From Bacillus sp. BGMRC 2118 (lineage in GTDB: Bacteria; Bacillota; Bacilli; Bacillales; SA4), in NCBI GenBank assembly GCA_008364785.1, contig VTTJ01000001.1:124001-188000 (forward strand): a DNA stretch of 64,000 bases, given 5' to 3'. This document shows, piece by piece, positions 1 to 8,240 of this stretch (position 1 is the stretch's first letter; the number at the start of each line of letters is the position of its first letter). The position numbers and the translations under genes were made by a program. The notes below the pieces were generated by a model that was given only the letters and a program-made list of their open reading frames with translations, made no database searches and was not told the DNA's origin.

Positions 1-1
1 C

Positions 2-415
2 AAATTAGGAGAAAAAGTTCGAGTGAGTATAACAATCGAAACAGACCAAGAACATATTAGAAAACGGTTTACCCCAAACGCTCCCCCCATTCAAGCACGT
101 ATGGAGGCAGTTAGGAAACTGAAAGAGCATAATATCCCTGTACAAATAGCGATATCCCCAGTATTACCCTTTACCAATGATTTCCCACGGAAGTTATCAG
201 AACTAGTAGATCGCATCGTTGTTGATGACTACTATTCTGGTGACGGAAGTCAGGGGAGAAGAACAGAAAAACTAAATATAAAAGAATTGTACTCAGGAGA
301 AGAATTAAAAGACTGGTTTGGGAGGGAAACTCATCAGTATGCTATCGAACTATTAAGTCGTTCATTTGACCCAAATCACATATTCTTCAGTCAGGAGGGT
401 TTCTTACCTTATTAA
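2..415 (+). CDS. Radical SAM protein, C-terminal part (cut by left edge)
   Basis: The reading frame is open through base 2, so this is the C-terminal 137 residues of a longer protein; the GTG at 23 is internal. The visible part (KLGEKVRVSITIET, then RFTPNAPPIQARMEAVRKL and IPVQIAISPVLPF) matches the second half of the radical SAM barrel of the spore-photoproduct-lyase-like group, where a strand with S(I/V)TT is followed by EP-AP--ERL-A---L. The CxxxCxxC iron-sulfur motif would lie upstream, outside the window. The likely role is S-adenosylmethionine radical chemistry, but the substrate cannot be told. I am fairly confident of the superfamily and not of the subfamily. Confidence 0.7.
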   Translation, partial: KLGEKVRVSITIETDQEHIRKRFTPNAPPIQARMEAVRKLKEHNIPVQIAISPVLPFTNDFPRKLSELVDRIVVDDYYSGDGSQGRRTEKLNIKELYSGEELKDWFGRETHQYAIELLSRSFDPNHIFFSQEGFLPY

Positions 416-486
416 GGTAAATACTACTAGTAAAATATGGTATAATTAAGTTATTAGTTTGTAAGGTTATCAGGGGGTAGAATGAT

Positions 487-684
487 ATGAAAAGCAATAC
501 AACGTTCGCTCTATTCGTATCACTTTTCGTGTTAGGAGGATTTCCGATCATTTTTTTACTCATTTCGATTAATAGTGGGGATTGGAATTACTTCCTATAT
601 AGCTTGTTTCCTTCTTTTTTTGCAGGATTATTGGGGCTGATTTTCAGTTTACAGCAAATGAAAAAAGAAATGAGAAAATCATAA
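487..684 (+). CDS. Small two-helix membrane protein (65 aa)
   Basis: The protein has two hydrophobic segments (about residues 7-27 and 36-54) and a basic tail ending KKEMRKS, so both ends are probably cytoplasmic. A GGGGG ribosome binding site lies about 10 bases upstream of the ATG. It is followed at once by a bidirectional terminator shared with the opposite-strand gene. I do not recognise the family. The overall shape resembles many short Bacillus membrane proteins of unknown function. Confidence 0.6.
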   Translation: MKSNTTFALFVSLFVLGGFPIIFLLISINSGDWNYFLYSLFPSFFAGLLGLIFSLQQMKKEMRKS

Positions 685-691
685 CTGCATG

Positions 692-731
692 AATAAAGGA
701 CATTGCTCTAAAGTAGTAATGTCCTTTATTG
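692..731. terminator. Bidirectional intrinsic terminator
   Basis: The arms AATAAAGGACATT (692-704) and AATGTCCTTTATT (719-731) form a 13-bp perfect stem, with an A-rich and a T-rich flank so that it can end transcription from both sides. It overlaps the last two codons of the minus-strand gene at 726. Confidence 0.8.
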
Positions 732-1148
732 TTCCAAGATTTTATAGTCTTTTGTTTTCTTAATATCTATGTGATGAAAATTCGCAAACTGCTGCAAAGC
801 ACTGTCTATTGATTTTGGGTTAAAATGATAAAGTCGGACATTCAAACCACCCGAAACAACAACTAGGGCACCTTTCTGAGTCCAGCCCACGCGCTTGAAC
901 GTAATGTGTTTAATGTTTGCAGGCGAGATTTTCTTCTTGTAAATACGAAAACCTACAACATACACTTCATATGTAATGTCATCATCAATTGATACTTTAT
1001 AACTGGTGAAGATGGCAAAGAAACATAAGAGAATGAGCAATGCTTGTAATGTAAAACTTTCATAAGACTTCGCTACCAGCAGTGATGTAAGATTCAATGC
1101 CAATAGGAAGGTAAGAATTATTCTTTCTGTTTTTGCAATGTAAACCAT
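726..1148 (-). CDS. Membrane protein with two N-terminal helices and a PH-like tail (140 aa)
   Basis: Two adjacent transmembrane segments (about residues 8-25 and 31-49) are followed by a soluble beta-rich region (KVSIDDDITYEVYVVGFRIY, then KHITFKRVGW and LYHFNPKSIDSAL). A helical pair plus a single bacterial pleckstrin-homology-like beta domain is a common small Bacillus architecture; that assignment rests on pattern only. No strong family signature was recognised. The start ATG was taken as given; its upstream region contains the terminator of the symporter gene, so it must have its own promoter in the 1149-1196 gap. Confidence 0.5.
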   Translation of the reverse strand: MVYIAKTERIILTFLLALNLTSLLVAKSYESFTLQALLILLCFFAIFTSYKVSIDDDITYEVYVVGFRIYKKKISPANIKHITFKRVGWTQKGALVVVSGGLNVRLYHFNPKSIDSALQQFANFHHIDIKKTKDYKILEQ

Positions 1149-1196
1149 ACCATCACATCCGTTTTTTATTCATCATAACACAACTAGTAAAAAGAG

Positions 1197-1226
1197 AAGA
1201 GACCAAATCAGTTGATTTGGTCTCTT
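1197..1226 (-). terminator. Intrinsic terminator of the glutamate symporter gene
   Basis: AAGAGACCAAATCA and TGATTTGGTCTCTT form a 14-bp perfect stem with a two-base loop. On the minus strand it is followed by TCTCTTTTTACT, a T-rich tract, so it ends the transcript of the symporter gene at 1232-2488. Confidence 0.85.
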
Positions 1227-1231
1227 ACATT

Positions 1232-2488
1232 TTATACAGAAACACCTTGATTGGTATCTGTCGTTGTATGCTTTTCTTCTGATTTTGCGACAATGACCGC
1301 ACATGCTGCGTCACCTGTAATATTAACCGCTGTTCTTGTCATATCAAGTAGTCGGTCAATACCGATGATGAGGGCAATACCTTCTACTGGTAGGTTTACT
1401 GCTTTTAGTACCATTGCCAGCATGATTAATCCAACGCCTGGAACACCAGCTGTCCCGATACTAGCAAGAACGGCTGTCAGAACAACCATGAGAAGCTGAC
1501 TCATTGTTAAGTCCACACCGTAAACTTGTGCAATAAAGACAGTTGCAACACCTTGCATAATCGCTGTACCGTCCATGTTAATAGTTGCTCCTAATGGTTG
1601 GACAAAACTACTAACAGACTTCGGTACACCTAAGTTATTTTGAGCTGTTTCCATAGAAACTGGAAGCGTTGCAGAACTACTTGACGTACTGAAGGCAACC
1701 GACATAGCCGGAGTAAATCCTTTGAAGAACTTCCAAGGATTCATTTTACCTAGGAAGGATACTAAACCACCGTATGCTACGATCACATGAATGAGTAGTG
1801 CTACAAGTACGGCAATGAAGTACAGTCCCATCACTTGGAAGGCTTCCCAGCCTTGCTTCCCAATAGCTGATGCAATTAATGCAAAAGCACCAGCTGGAGC
1901 AAGCTTCATTACTAAATTAACAAGATACATCATAATATCATTTGCTTGCTCAACAAGGTTTAAAATACCTTTTGTTTTATCTCCTAATACAGCTAAAGCT
2001 AAACCAATAAATACCGCAAAGCAGATGATTTGAAGCATATTTCCTGTTGACATGGCGTCGATAGGGTTTGTTGGTATGATTGCAAGTAATGTGTCGACAA
2101 ACGACGGAGCTTCTGCTGCTTCAAATTGAGCATTTTCCGTATCGAATTTACCATTGGCACCCGGCTTCATAATAAATCCAACCGCCATTGCAATCACAAT
2201 AGCTACCGTTGTGGTTACAAGGAAAAAGCCAATTGTTTTTGCTCCGATTCTCCCAAGTTTCTTTGGATCACCAAGTCCTGCGACTCCTAGTGTAATCGAG
2301 ATAAAAACTAGTGGTACGACTAACATTTTAATTAAGTTCAAGAAGAGTGTTCCTAGAGGATAAAGGATGTACGGGTTCAAATAATCTGTAAAGAAATCAG
2401 GTGCAAAAAAGTTAAACACAAAACCGACAAGTAAACCAAGAATGAGAGCGATAATAATGTTTCTCGTTAATTTGTTGCTTCCTTCCAT
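1232..2488 (-). CDS. Dicarboxylate/amino acid:cation symporter (glutamate/aspartate transporter, GltP/GltT type)
   Basis: A 418-aa membrane protein of the DAACS (SLC1) family. The serine-rich re-entrant loop (STSSSSATLPV), the TINMDGTAIMQG motif and the C-terminal DMTRTAVNITGD segment are all present. The Asp, Arg and Asn of that last segment are the residues that hold an acidic amino acid in GltPh-type transporters; the Arg points to glutamate/aspartate rather than neutral substrates. It would import glutamate or aspartate with H+ or Na+. The start chosen is the ATG at 2488, because AAAGGAGG lies 8 bases upstream; an in-frame ATG 39 bases further up lies in the leader. Expression is predicted to be controlled by the c-di-AMP riboswitch and terminator immediately upstream. 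Confidence 0.9.
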   Translation of the reverse strand: MEGSNKLTRNIIIALILGLLVGFVFNFFAPDFFTDYLNPYILYPLGTLFLNLIKMLVVPLVFISITLGVAGLGDPKKLGRIGAKTIGFFLVTTTVAIVIAMAVGFIMKPGANGKFDTENAQFEAAEAPSFVDTLLAIIPTNPIDAMSTGNMLQIICFAVFIGLALAVLGDKTKGILNLVEQANDIMMYLVNLVMKLAPAGAFALIASAIGKQGWEAFQVMGLYFIAVLVALLIHVIVAYGGLVSFLGKMNPWKFFKGFTPAMSVAFSTSSSSATLPVSMETAQNNLGVPKSVSSFVQPLGATINMDGTAIMQGVATVFIAQVYGVDLTMSQLLMVVLTAVLASIGTAGVPGVGLIMLAMVLKAVNLPVEGIALIIGIDRLLDMTRTAVNITGDAACAVIVAKSEEKHTTTDTNQGVSV

Positions 2489-2514
2489 TGAAAAACCTCC
2501 TTTTATTTTTTTCA

Positions 2515-2551
2515 TATAAAAAACCACGACAGAGAGAACCCTTTCGTGGTT
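2515..2551 (-). terminator. Riboswitch expression-platform terminator
   Basis: On the minus strand AACCACGA and TCGTGGTT pair and are followed by TTTTAT. The hairpin sits between the c-di-AMP aptamer and the symporter ribosome binding site, the right place for an attenuator that stops transcription when ligand is bound. Confidence 0.85.
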
Positions 2552-2564
2552 AATTAAAGAAATT

Positions 2565-2715
2565 GTGGCCTCTACAGTAGCTTACGGAGTTAGCTGGCGG
2601 ATTCGGATGTAGAGACACCCTACCTAACTAGAAAACTAGTAAAAGGATTCACCCCTGTGACAAAATCATCACGATAAAAATGTGGTTCCCCCGTTCCCAT
2701 TCGGGATTAAGCTTT
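2565..2715 (-). ncRNA. c-di-AMP riboswitch (ydaO-yuaA family)
   Basis: Read on the minus strand, the leader carries the diagnostic conserved blocks of the ydaO motif in order: GCTTAATCCC, CGGGGGAACCACA, GGGGTGAATCC, ACATCCGAATCCGCCAGCTAA and CCGTAAGC. This family binds cyclic di-AMP and is usually an off switch for potassium and osmolyte transport or cell-wall genes. Here it precedes a glutamate/aspartate symporter and is followed by a terminator hairpin, so high c-di-AMP should reduce glutamate uptake. The aptamer call is strong; the direction of regulation is inferred from the family. Confidence 0.93.
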
Positions 2716-2732
2716 ATTATTCAATTTTTATT

Positions 2733-2762
2733 ATCATAACGAATATCTACTCTTTATGTCAA
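2733..2762 (-). promoter_or_regulatory. Sigma-A-type promoter of the c-di-AMP riboswitch transcript
   Basis: On the minus strand TTGACA (2762-2757) and TATGAT (2738-2733) are separated by 18 bases. The -10 box ends about 18 bases before the start of the riboswitch aptamer. This agrees well with a vegetative promoter. Confidence 0.75.
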
Positions 2763-2882
2763 TTATATGAACTTTTAATTGAATCAGAACTTTTTTCCAA
2801 AAAGTAGGAAAAGAAAGTAGGAATAACCAAAGGAGTTCTCTTCGTAACATGATAAAGAATAGATGAAGAGGGGGAACAGCCT

Positions 2883-3812
2883 TTGATAAAAGCTACGAAA
2901 CTATTTGTTGGAAATTATAAAGGTGGAGTAGGAAAGACGACAAGTATTTACCAACTTGCATTTCATATGGTAACAAAGGGGAAGAGAGTACTGCTCATCG
3001 ATCTCGATCCACAATGCTCACTAAGTGAAATCTGTTTATCAAAAACGGAGTCCAATCTAAATACATTACAAGACGATGAAAGTCTTAACTACATTTATGA
3101 CTTGTGGAACGAAAAGAAAAAGCTCCCACTCGTAAAAGTAGAATTTAACGCTAATAAATTAATAAAGCAAACGAAAGAAGGCATTCATTTCATTCCCTCA
3201 AACATCTTTTACCGTGGTGGAGGACTTGATGAACTCTCATTAAAGCTATCTCATGATTTTTACGATTTACTTCCACTACAGCAATTTTTCAAGGAAAGTG
3301 AAATTGAACATGACTTTGATTATATATTATTTGATTGTCCACCAAGCAATACGATGCTAACACAAGGTGCTTTTTTACTTTCAGATTATTATGTGATTCC
3401 TTCCATTATTCAAACACTTAGCATTAGGGGTGTTGTGCATTATATTAAAACAGTAGATTCTATTTTCGAAAAGAGATGTACATCAAGCGAGCATTCCTTA
3501 CTTGCTTCAGCCTGCTTTGGTGAAAAGCCTAAGCTACTTGGGATCTTTGAAACATTAAAAAAAGGAACTGTCAACAACTCTAGTGAACTACAGGATTTAA
3601 AGGATGAGTTACAAAACGTGAACATCGACTCCCTTCAACCTCACTATTTATTTCAAACGGTTATTAAAAGTAATGAACATATCGCAAGAGATACAGCAAA
3701 TGGAACATTATGTGACGAGTACGGTCCATTAACAAATGAACTTTTACATTGCATAGAAGGAACGAATTCTTCTTCAGCTTCAATAGTAGGTGAAAAACAA
3801 TGGATAAGGTAG
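2883..3812 (+). CDS. ParA/Soj-type partition ATPase (orphan)
   Basis: A 309-aa deviant-Walker ATPase. GNYKGGVGKTT near residue 10 is the ParA/MinD Walker A box with its signature lysine; LLIDLDPQCSLSEI is the switch I region, and DYILFDCPPSNTML is Walker B. Such proteins bind DNA or membrane as ATP dimers and move or place a cargo together with a partner that stimulates ATPase activity. The start is TTG at 2883 behind GAGGGGGAA. This is not the chromosomal soj-spo0J locus: no ParB, gid or rnpA genes are nearby. The stop overlaps the next gene by 13 bases, so the two are surely cotranslated. Its cargo is unknown. Confidence 0.88.
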   Translation: MIKATKLFVGNYKGGVGKTTSIYQLAFHMVTKGKRVLLIDLDPQCSLSEICLSKTESNLNTLQDDESLNYIYDLWNEKKKLPLVKVEFNANKLIKQTKEGIHFIPSNIFYRGGGLDELSLKLSHDFYDLLPLQQFFKESEIEHDFDYILFDCPPSNTMLTQGAFLLSDYYVIPSIIQTLSIRGVVHYIKTVDSIFEKRCTSSEHSLLASACFGEKPKLLGIFETLKKGTVNNSSELQDLKDELQNVNIDSLQPHYLFQTVIKSNEHIARDTANGTLCDEYGPLTNELLHCIEGTNSSSASIVGEKQWIR

Positions 3813-4264
3813 AGAATAAAAAGATTATTCATTATTTAATGAAGTTAAAGCAATTGTATGGAGCGATAGATGAAATTACACTTAGAAAGGATATACAACA
3901 AATCGAGGAAATCATCCTGACCTTACAAGGAATAGCTAAAGAGGCTCATCCAACTAAAACAAAAAGGAACAAGGAAAACACATTTAGCAAGACTCTAGTA
4001 TTACTGAACGAAAAGAATTTTCACCAGTTGAAAGGAACAAAAATCAACTTCAAACACGTAGCTTCAAAGGAGGATGTCATAACATTTTTCGAGATTCATA
4101 GTGATGAGCATATTTTGCGACATACAACAGCCTTAGATTTAAAGCTAGTGTATACGATTTTAACTGAAGAGGTTCGAGAACTGAAAGGAAAGAAAGAAGA
4201 GCTATTACAAACTATTAAGCGTAATATTTACGCCCGAAAAAGAGGAGAAGCATTTTCGAAATAA
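3800..4264 (+). CDS. Basic helical partner protein of the ParA-like ATPase (154 aa, unknown family)
   Basis: The gene overlaps the ParA gene by 13 bases in another frame, which implies translational coupling. The product is rich in Lys and Glu, probably mostly helical, with a basic stretch (PTKTKRNKEN, about residues 52-61), a coiled-coil-like C-terminal half (LKGKKEELLQTIKR) and a basic end (YARKRGEAF). No domain was recognised. ParA-type ATPases need a partner that couples them to DNA or another cargo, and this size, charge and position suit that role; this is inference only. No helix-turn-helix was confidently seen. Confidence 0.65.
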   Translation: MDKVENKKIIHYLMKLKQLYGAIDEITLRKDIQQIEEIILTLQGIAKEAHPTKTKRNKENTFSKTLVLLNEKNFHQLKGTKINFKHVASKEDVITFFEIHSDEHILRHTTALDLKLVYTILTEEVRELKGKKEELLQTIKRNIYARKRGEAFSK

Positions 4265-4371
4265 ATATTTAGTGAAGGGACTATCTGAATAGTCGTTTTC
4301 TCGGTATAATGTTGAATACAAAGGTAATTCGACAAAGTACTACAAATAATATAATTCATGAGGATACTAGA

Positions 4372-6726
4372 ATGCTTCAAATTCCCTTTCACTATTTTCA
4401 TATTTTCGAAGTGTTGGTCACATCTATATTTTCTATGGTTGCTGCTTTTATCGGGATCAATTCAAGCCGCAATATAAAACTTTCCAAAAATAAAGTGAGA
4501 ACGACAATAATCTCTGCTGTTGTGATGGGTTTCACATTTTGGCTCAGCCACTTTTTTACTGCATATACTATCGACATCCCGTTCTCAACAAATAATTATG
4601 TATTGTATTTCACAACAAACTTCCTATTGTGCTTTATCGGTTCCTATATTGCGATTTATTTAGCTCAATATCAATCTATTAACTTACTCAGATACATAGT
4701 AGGTTCGATCTTGTTAGCTATTGTCATTTTGAGTGCTGAATTAGGGGGCTTTTATGTCCTATATCATGATCTTATTGAAATTAAGCCAACTTTATTAGTT
4801 GTTTCCATTATCCTAGTCATAGGTATGTCCTTTTCCACTTTGAGGTTCTTAATTCAAGTAACGAATGAGGATATCTTTACAACAAAATCAAGTTGGAGAT
4901 ACATGGCAGGTATGTTAGCCGGTACATCCATCGCTGGCATTCCTTACATTCTATTAACCTCTATTCTAGATTTACCATCTATATTTGGAGAAGCACCACA
5001 ATATTCATTTTTAATTCCATTTATCTTTATGATTGTTTCCAATTTATTGTTAATGTTAGTTCCAGACATATTCGGTGAGAAAATCTTACTGAAAGCTTTG
5101 TCCAAATATCAATCACTTGAACACCATAATCATAGTGCTGTATTTTCAATTGATTTAAATGGCTTTATAACAAGTGTGAACAATGAAGCCATGAAGCTAA
5201 CTGGATATACTGAAGAAGAATTACTGACTCTCAATATTGCACAGCTCTTGCCAAGGGAACGTACGAAGTGGGTCGTTAAAAATATGAACAGCGTTCTTTT
5301 TGGTGAAACCAAAAATATTGAATCACAAGTAATCCAAAAGGACGGTTCGTTATTAGACGTAAAGATTAATGCTGTCAGAATTATCGTTGATAAAGTTGTA
5401 ATTGGCGCATTCGGAATTGTAGAAGATATCACAGAGGCGAAAAAGGCTCAACAAACAATTGAGCATTTAGCTTATTATGATGAACTTACAAATCTACCAA
5501 ACCGAAGAAAGCTAAGAGAAGTGCTGGGTGAAATGGTTGATGATCACCAAACTTTTTCTGTCATGCTTATAGATTTTGACCGATTTAAACGAATTAATGA
5601 TAACTTTGGACATACATTTGGAGATTATTTCTTAGTAGAAGTAGCCCAAAGCCTTACAAAGGTAATTCCAAAGGATTGTTTAGTTGCCAGACTGGGTGGG
5701 GATGAATTTTTAGTCATCGTACCCGAGACAGCAAACGCAACCTTGACTGCTCAGAAATTAATACAGGAGTTTCGAAGTCCGATTCAAGTATTTGGAATCG
5801 AGTTGTTAGTCACGGCAAGTTTAGGTATTGCTTCATATCCTCAAGATACAATGGAAATTGATGAATTATTGAAGTTTGCAGATATTGCCATGTATCAGGC
5901 AAAGGAAAATGGAGCAAATAATTTTGCTCACTTTTCTCATGAGATGATTGATGAACAATTTGATTTGACTTTGGAGAATGACTTCAGAAGAGCTCTTAAT
6001 ACGAAAGAGTTAATGCTATATTTTCAACCGAAGATGAATGTGTACAAAAATGAAATTATTGGTTGTGAGGCACTTCTACGTTGGAATCATCCAAAAGAAG
6101 GGTTTATTTCACCAGGCGTTTTTATTCCACTAGCAGAGGAAGTCGGCCTGATCGTACCACTTGAAAGGTATGTCATACGAGAGGTATGCAGGCAGATTTC
6201 TACTTGGACTTTAATGGGAATGCAACCCAAACGAGTTTCTATGAATATTTCAATGGACAGCTTATTTCAAGAAGATTTCATTCATTATTTATTGAAAAAC
6301 ATGAGAGAATTTAATGTGGATGGAAGTCTCCTAGAATTAGAAATTACTGAACGAATTGTGATGAAAAATGAGGAATACGTGAATAAGACGCTGCAAAAAC
6401 TACGTGAACTTGGAATTGAGATTAGTATAGATGATTTTGGTACTGGATACAGTTCACTGAGCTATTTGTATAAGCTTCATGTTGACCGATTAAAAATTGA
6501 TAAACTATTTATTGACATCTGCTTAGAAAACGCTGAGATTGTGTCTACGATTATTGCAATGGCTGGCAGTCTTCAGTTAAAGGTCATCGCAGAAGGTGTG
6601 GAAACAGAAGAACAACTGAAGGTTTTGAAAGAACTTGGCTGCAAGGAAGTTCAAGGCTTTTATTATTCCAAACCGCTTCCTAGTAGTGAATATGAGAAGA
6701 TGTTAAGAGAGATAGCTATGATGTAG
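4372..6726 (+). CDS. Membrane PAS-GGDEF-EAL protein with degenerate MHYT-like sensor
   Basis: A 784-aa c-di-GMP enzyme. Residues 1-230 hold about seven membrane helices whose spacing resembles an MHYT sensor but with most metal-binding motif residues lost. A PAS domain follows (about 245-360), then a GGDEF domain with intact GGDEF at 442-446, and an EAL domain with EAL at 566-568, NIS, EITE, DDFGTG and EGVE motifs intact. The diguanylate cyclase inhibitory RxxD site is absent. It could therefore make or degrade c-di-GMP; direction cannot be predicted. I chose ATG 4372 with GAGGA upstream rather than ATG 4309, because TATAAT at 4305-4310 looks like a -10 box that overlaps the earlier ATG. It may be cotranscribed with the ParA pair or have this separate promoter. 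Confidence 0.85.
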   Translation: MLQIPFHYFHIFEVLVTSIFSMVAAFIGINSSRNIKLSKNKVRTTIISAVVMGFTFWLSHFFTAYTIDIPFSTNNYVLYFTTNFLLCFIGSYIAIYLAQYQSINLLRYIVGSILLAIVILSAELGGFYVLYHDLIEIKPTLLVVSIILVIGMSFSTLRFLIQVTNEDIFTTKSSWRYMAGMLAGTSIAGIPYILLTSILDLPSIFGEAPQYSFLIPFIFMIVSNLLLMLVPDIFGEKILLKALSKYQSLEHHNHSAVFSIDLNGFITSVNNEAMKLTGYTEEELLTLNIAQLLPRERTKWVVKNMNSVLFGETKNIESQVIQKDGSLLDVKINAVRIIVDKVVIGAFGIVEDITEAKKAQQTIEHLAYYDELTNLPNRRKLREVLGEMVDDHQTFSVMLIDFDRFKRINDNFGHTFGDYFLVEVAQSLTKVIPKDCLVARLGGDEFLVIVPETANATLTAQKLIQEFRSPIQVFGIELLVTASLGIASYPQDTMEIDELLKFADIAMYQAKENGANNFAHFSHEMIDEQFDLTLENDFRRALNTKELMLYFQPKMNVYKNEIIGCEALLRWNHPKEGFISPGVFIPLAEEVGLIVPLERYVIREVCRQISTWTLMGMQPKRVSMNISMDSLFQEDFIHYLLKNMREFNVDGSLLELEITERIVMKNEEYVNKTLQKLRELGIEISIDDFGTGYSSLSYLYKLHVDRLKIDKLFIDICLENAEIVSTIIAMAGSLQLKVIAEGVETEEQLKVLKELGCKEVQGFYYSKPLPSSEYEKMLREIAMM

Positions 6727-6824
6727 TTAGACTTGTATTTACGTATATTCTCACATCTCAGAAACTTTTTGCCTTTTTATTCCTATCCTATCGTTTAGTA
6801 GAGTATAAGAAATGAAGAGGATTA

Positions 6825-6923
6825 CTGCCACGCAAAAATGAGCAAGATTCTAAAGAATTTCCTGTTATCATAGGTTTAGGAATAGGTGCATGTTTAGTAT
6901 TAGTTACTTATATTAAAGAATAG
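6825..6923 (+). CDS. Possible 32-aa single-helix membrane protein with CTG start
   Basis: A short frame reads PRKNEQDSKEF, then a clean hydrophobic segment VIIGLGIGACLVLVTYI, then KE and a stop. The only upstream start-like codon in frame is CTG at 6825, about 5 bases after AGAGGA; the frame closes just upstream of that. The polar N-terminus, single helix and charged end look like a real small membrane protein, but the non-standard start makes this tentative. It sits between a terminator and the end of the GGDEF-EAL gene, with no other content in the gap. Confidence 0.3.
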   Translation: MPRKNEQDSKEFPVIIGLGIGACLVLVTYIKE

Positions 6924-6941
6924 ATTTAACAATTAAAAAGA

Positions 6942-6979
6942 AGTAACGAACTCACACACAGTGACTCGTTACTTTTTTT
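6942..6979. terminator. Intrinsic terminator between convergent genes
   Basis: AGTAACGA and TCGTTACT pair around CTCAC/GTGA, and a run of nine Ts follows on the plus strand. It would stop plus-strand transcripts before the convergent MFS gene, whose last codons begin right after. Confidence 0.8.
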
Positions 6980-6980
6980 T

Positions 6981-8240
6981 TCATGCAGACTGAGAGTGTT
7001 GTCTTTCACGTAAAGCTCGGCGCTCTTCTAGGCCTGGAATAATTTTAATTAATATGGCTATTCCAGCTAACCCAACTGCAAGTGCTAAGAGAGCCATCCA
7101 AATGGAAGAGAGAAAGGCACTTAATGTAACAAATAGTGAAGCTATCATCATCGACCCATTAAACGTAAGTCCATTTAAAGCCATGTAAGAGCTTCGCTGA
7201 TCATCAGGTGGAATAGAAGCTAAATATGATTGTTCAACGGGTACCCGAATCACTTCACCAACTGTTGCGAGGATCATACAAATAAACAATAGCCAAATGT
7301 TACTTGAATACGCAATAATAGCATAACCAAGTACGAACGTAGTAGAACCTACTAAAATGACATTCCTGTCTTTATAGCTCGAAATTAATTTCACTGCAAA
7401 AAGGGATGTTAACGCAACGAGAATAGTGTTTTCTGTGCGCAGAATACCAAGCATAGCAACACCGTCAATATTCCAGTTGAAAAACGACTGAACCGGCATT
7501 TCGTTTGATAAACGGATTCCAATATAGTTTGTTAAGTTCATTTCCAATGAGATGATTAATAAGTGTGAAATGATAAATAAAACGAATAATTTATCTTGAA
7601 TAACCGTTTTATAGCTTCTGAACATTTCAACAGGACTAAAGCTCGTTTTCGCATCCACCTCTTTTGGTACATAACTTTCTTTTATTAAGAAGAGAACCAT
7701 CAAAGCGATTATAAATGCTGAGAAAGCAACGGCTGTGAACAGTTCAAATAAATATTCTTTAAAGAAAATACCACCGATAATTCCTCCAACAGCAATCGAT
7801 AAATTTGAAGCCCAATAAGTAATGGAGTACATCAATTTCCGTTGCTCAGGAGTAGAAACATCAATGAGCATTGCCTGGTTAGCGGGACCTGCTAATCCCC
7901 AGCATATGCTGTTTACTGTCATCATGAGATAAGTCAAAACAGGTAACTCCAACCAAGGAGAGTTCGCAAGTGCCATCATTGCAAAAGCAAGAAAGCGAAG
8001 TACCTCAGCAAATGCCATGATTTTCTTACGACCGTATTTATCCGCAATATAACCTCCGAGAAAGTTAACGGATGCTCCAATAACAACATTTACTAACAGC
8101 ATTAATCCGGTTACCTTCGCACTAAAATGACTTGCCAGATAAATGGCCATAAACGGAAAGACCATTCCGCCCACCATCCTGCTTAAAAACGTCTCCAAAA
8201 CTCGAATCTTAATGTTAATATGAAAATCTCTAAACCTCAT
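6981..8240 (-). CDS. MFS transporter (multidrug-efflux-like, 12 helices)
   Basis: A 419-aa major facilitator with the loop 2-3 signature GGYIADKYGRKK after helix 2 and a weaker counterpart in the second half. It has about 12 transmembrane helices and a basic, polar C-terminus (EERRALRERQHSQSA). The family exports drugs or small metabolites with proton antiport; substrate is not predictable. Start ATG at 8240 was preferred to GTG at 8249, because GAGGTGA lies 7 bases before it. A partial paralogue lies at the right edge of the window: its ATFGELLHIPIRQTLLANM aligns with ATVGEVIRVPVEQSYLASI here. Confidence 0.8.
   Translation of the reverse strand: MRFRDFHINIKIRVLETFLSRMVGGMVFPFMAIYLASHFSAKVTGLMLLVNVVIGASVNFLGGYIADKYGRKKIMAFAEVLRFLAFAMMALANSPWLELPVLTYLMMTVNSICWGLAGPANQAMLIDVSTPEQRKLMYSITYWASNLSIAVGGIIGGIFFKEYLFELFTAVAFSAFIIALMVLFLIKESYVPKEVDAKTSFSPVEMFRSYKTVIQDKLFVLFIISHLLIISLEMNLTNYIGIRLSNEMPVQSFFNWNIDGVAMLGILRTENTILVALTSLFAVKLISSYKDRNVILVGSTTFVLGYAIIAYSSNIWLLFICMILATVGEVIRVPVEQSYLASIPPDDQRSSYMALNGLTFNGSMMIASLFVTLSAFLSSIWMALLALAVGLAGIAILIKIIPGLEERRALRERQHSQSA

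Noticed and set aside
1251-1499. Open frames opposite the symporter gene and similar antisense frames elsewhere
   Set aside because: They mirror strong coding sequence on the other strand and have no ribosome binding sites.
2883-4264. Chromosomal soj-spo0J locus or a plasmid partition locus
   Set aside because: No ParB with a helix-turn-helix, parS site (TGTTTCACGTGAAACA type) or replication gene is nearby.
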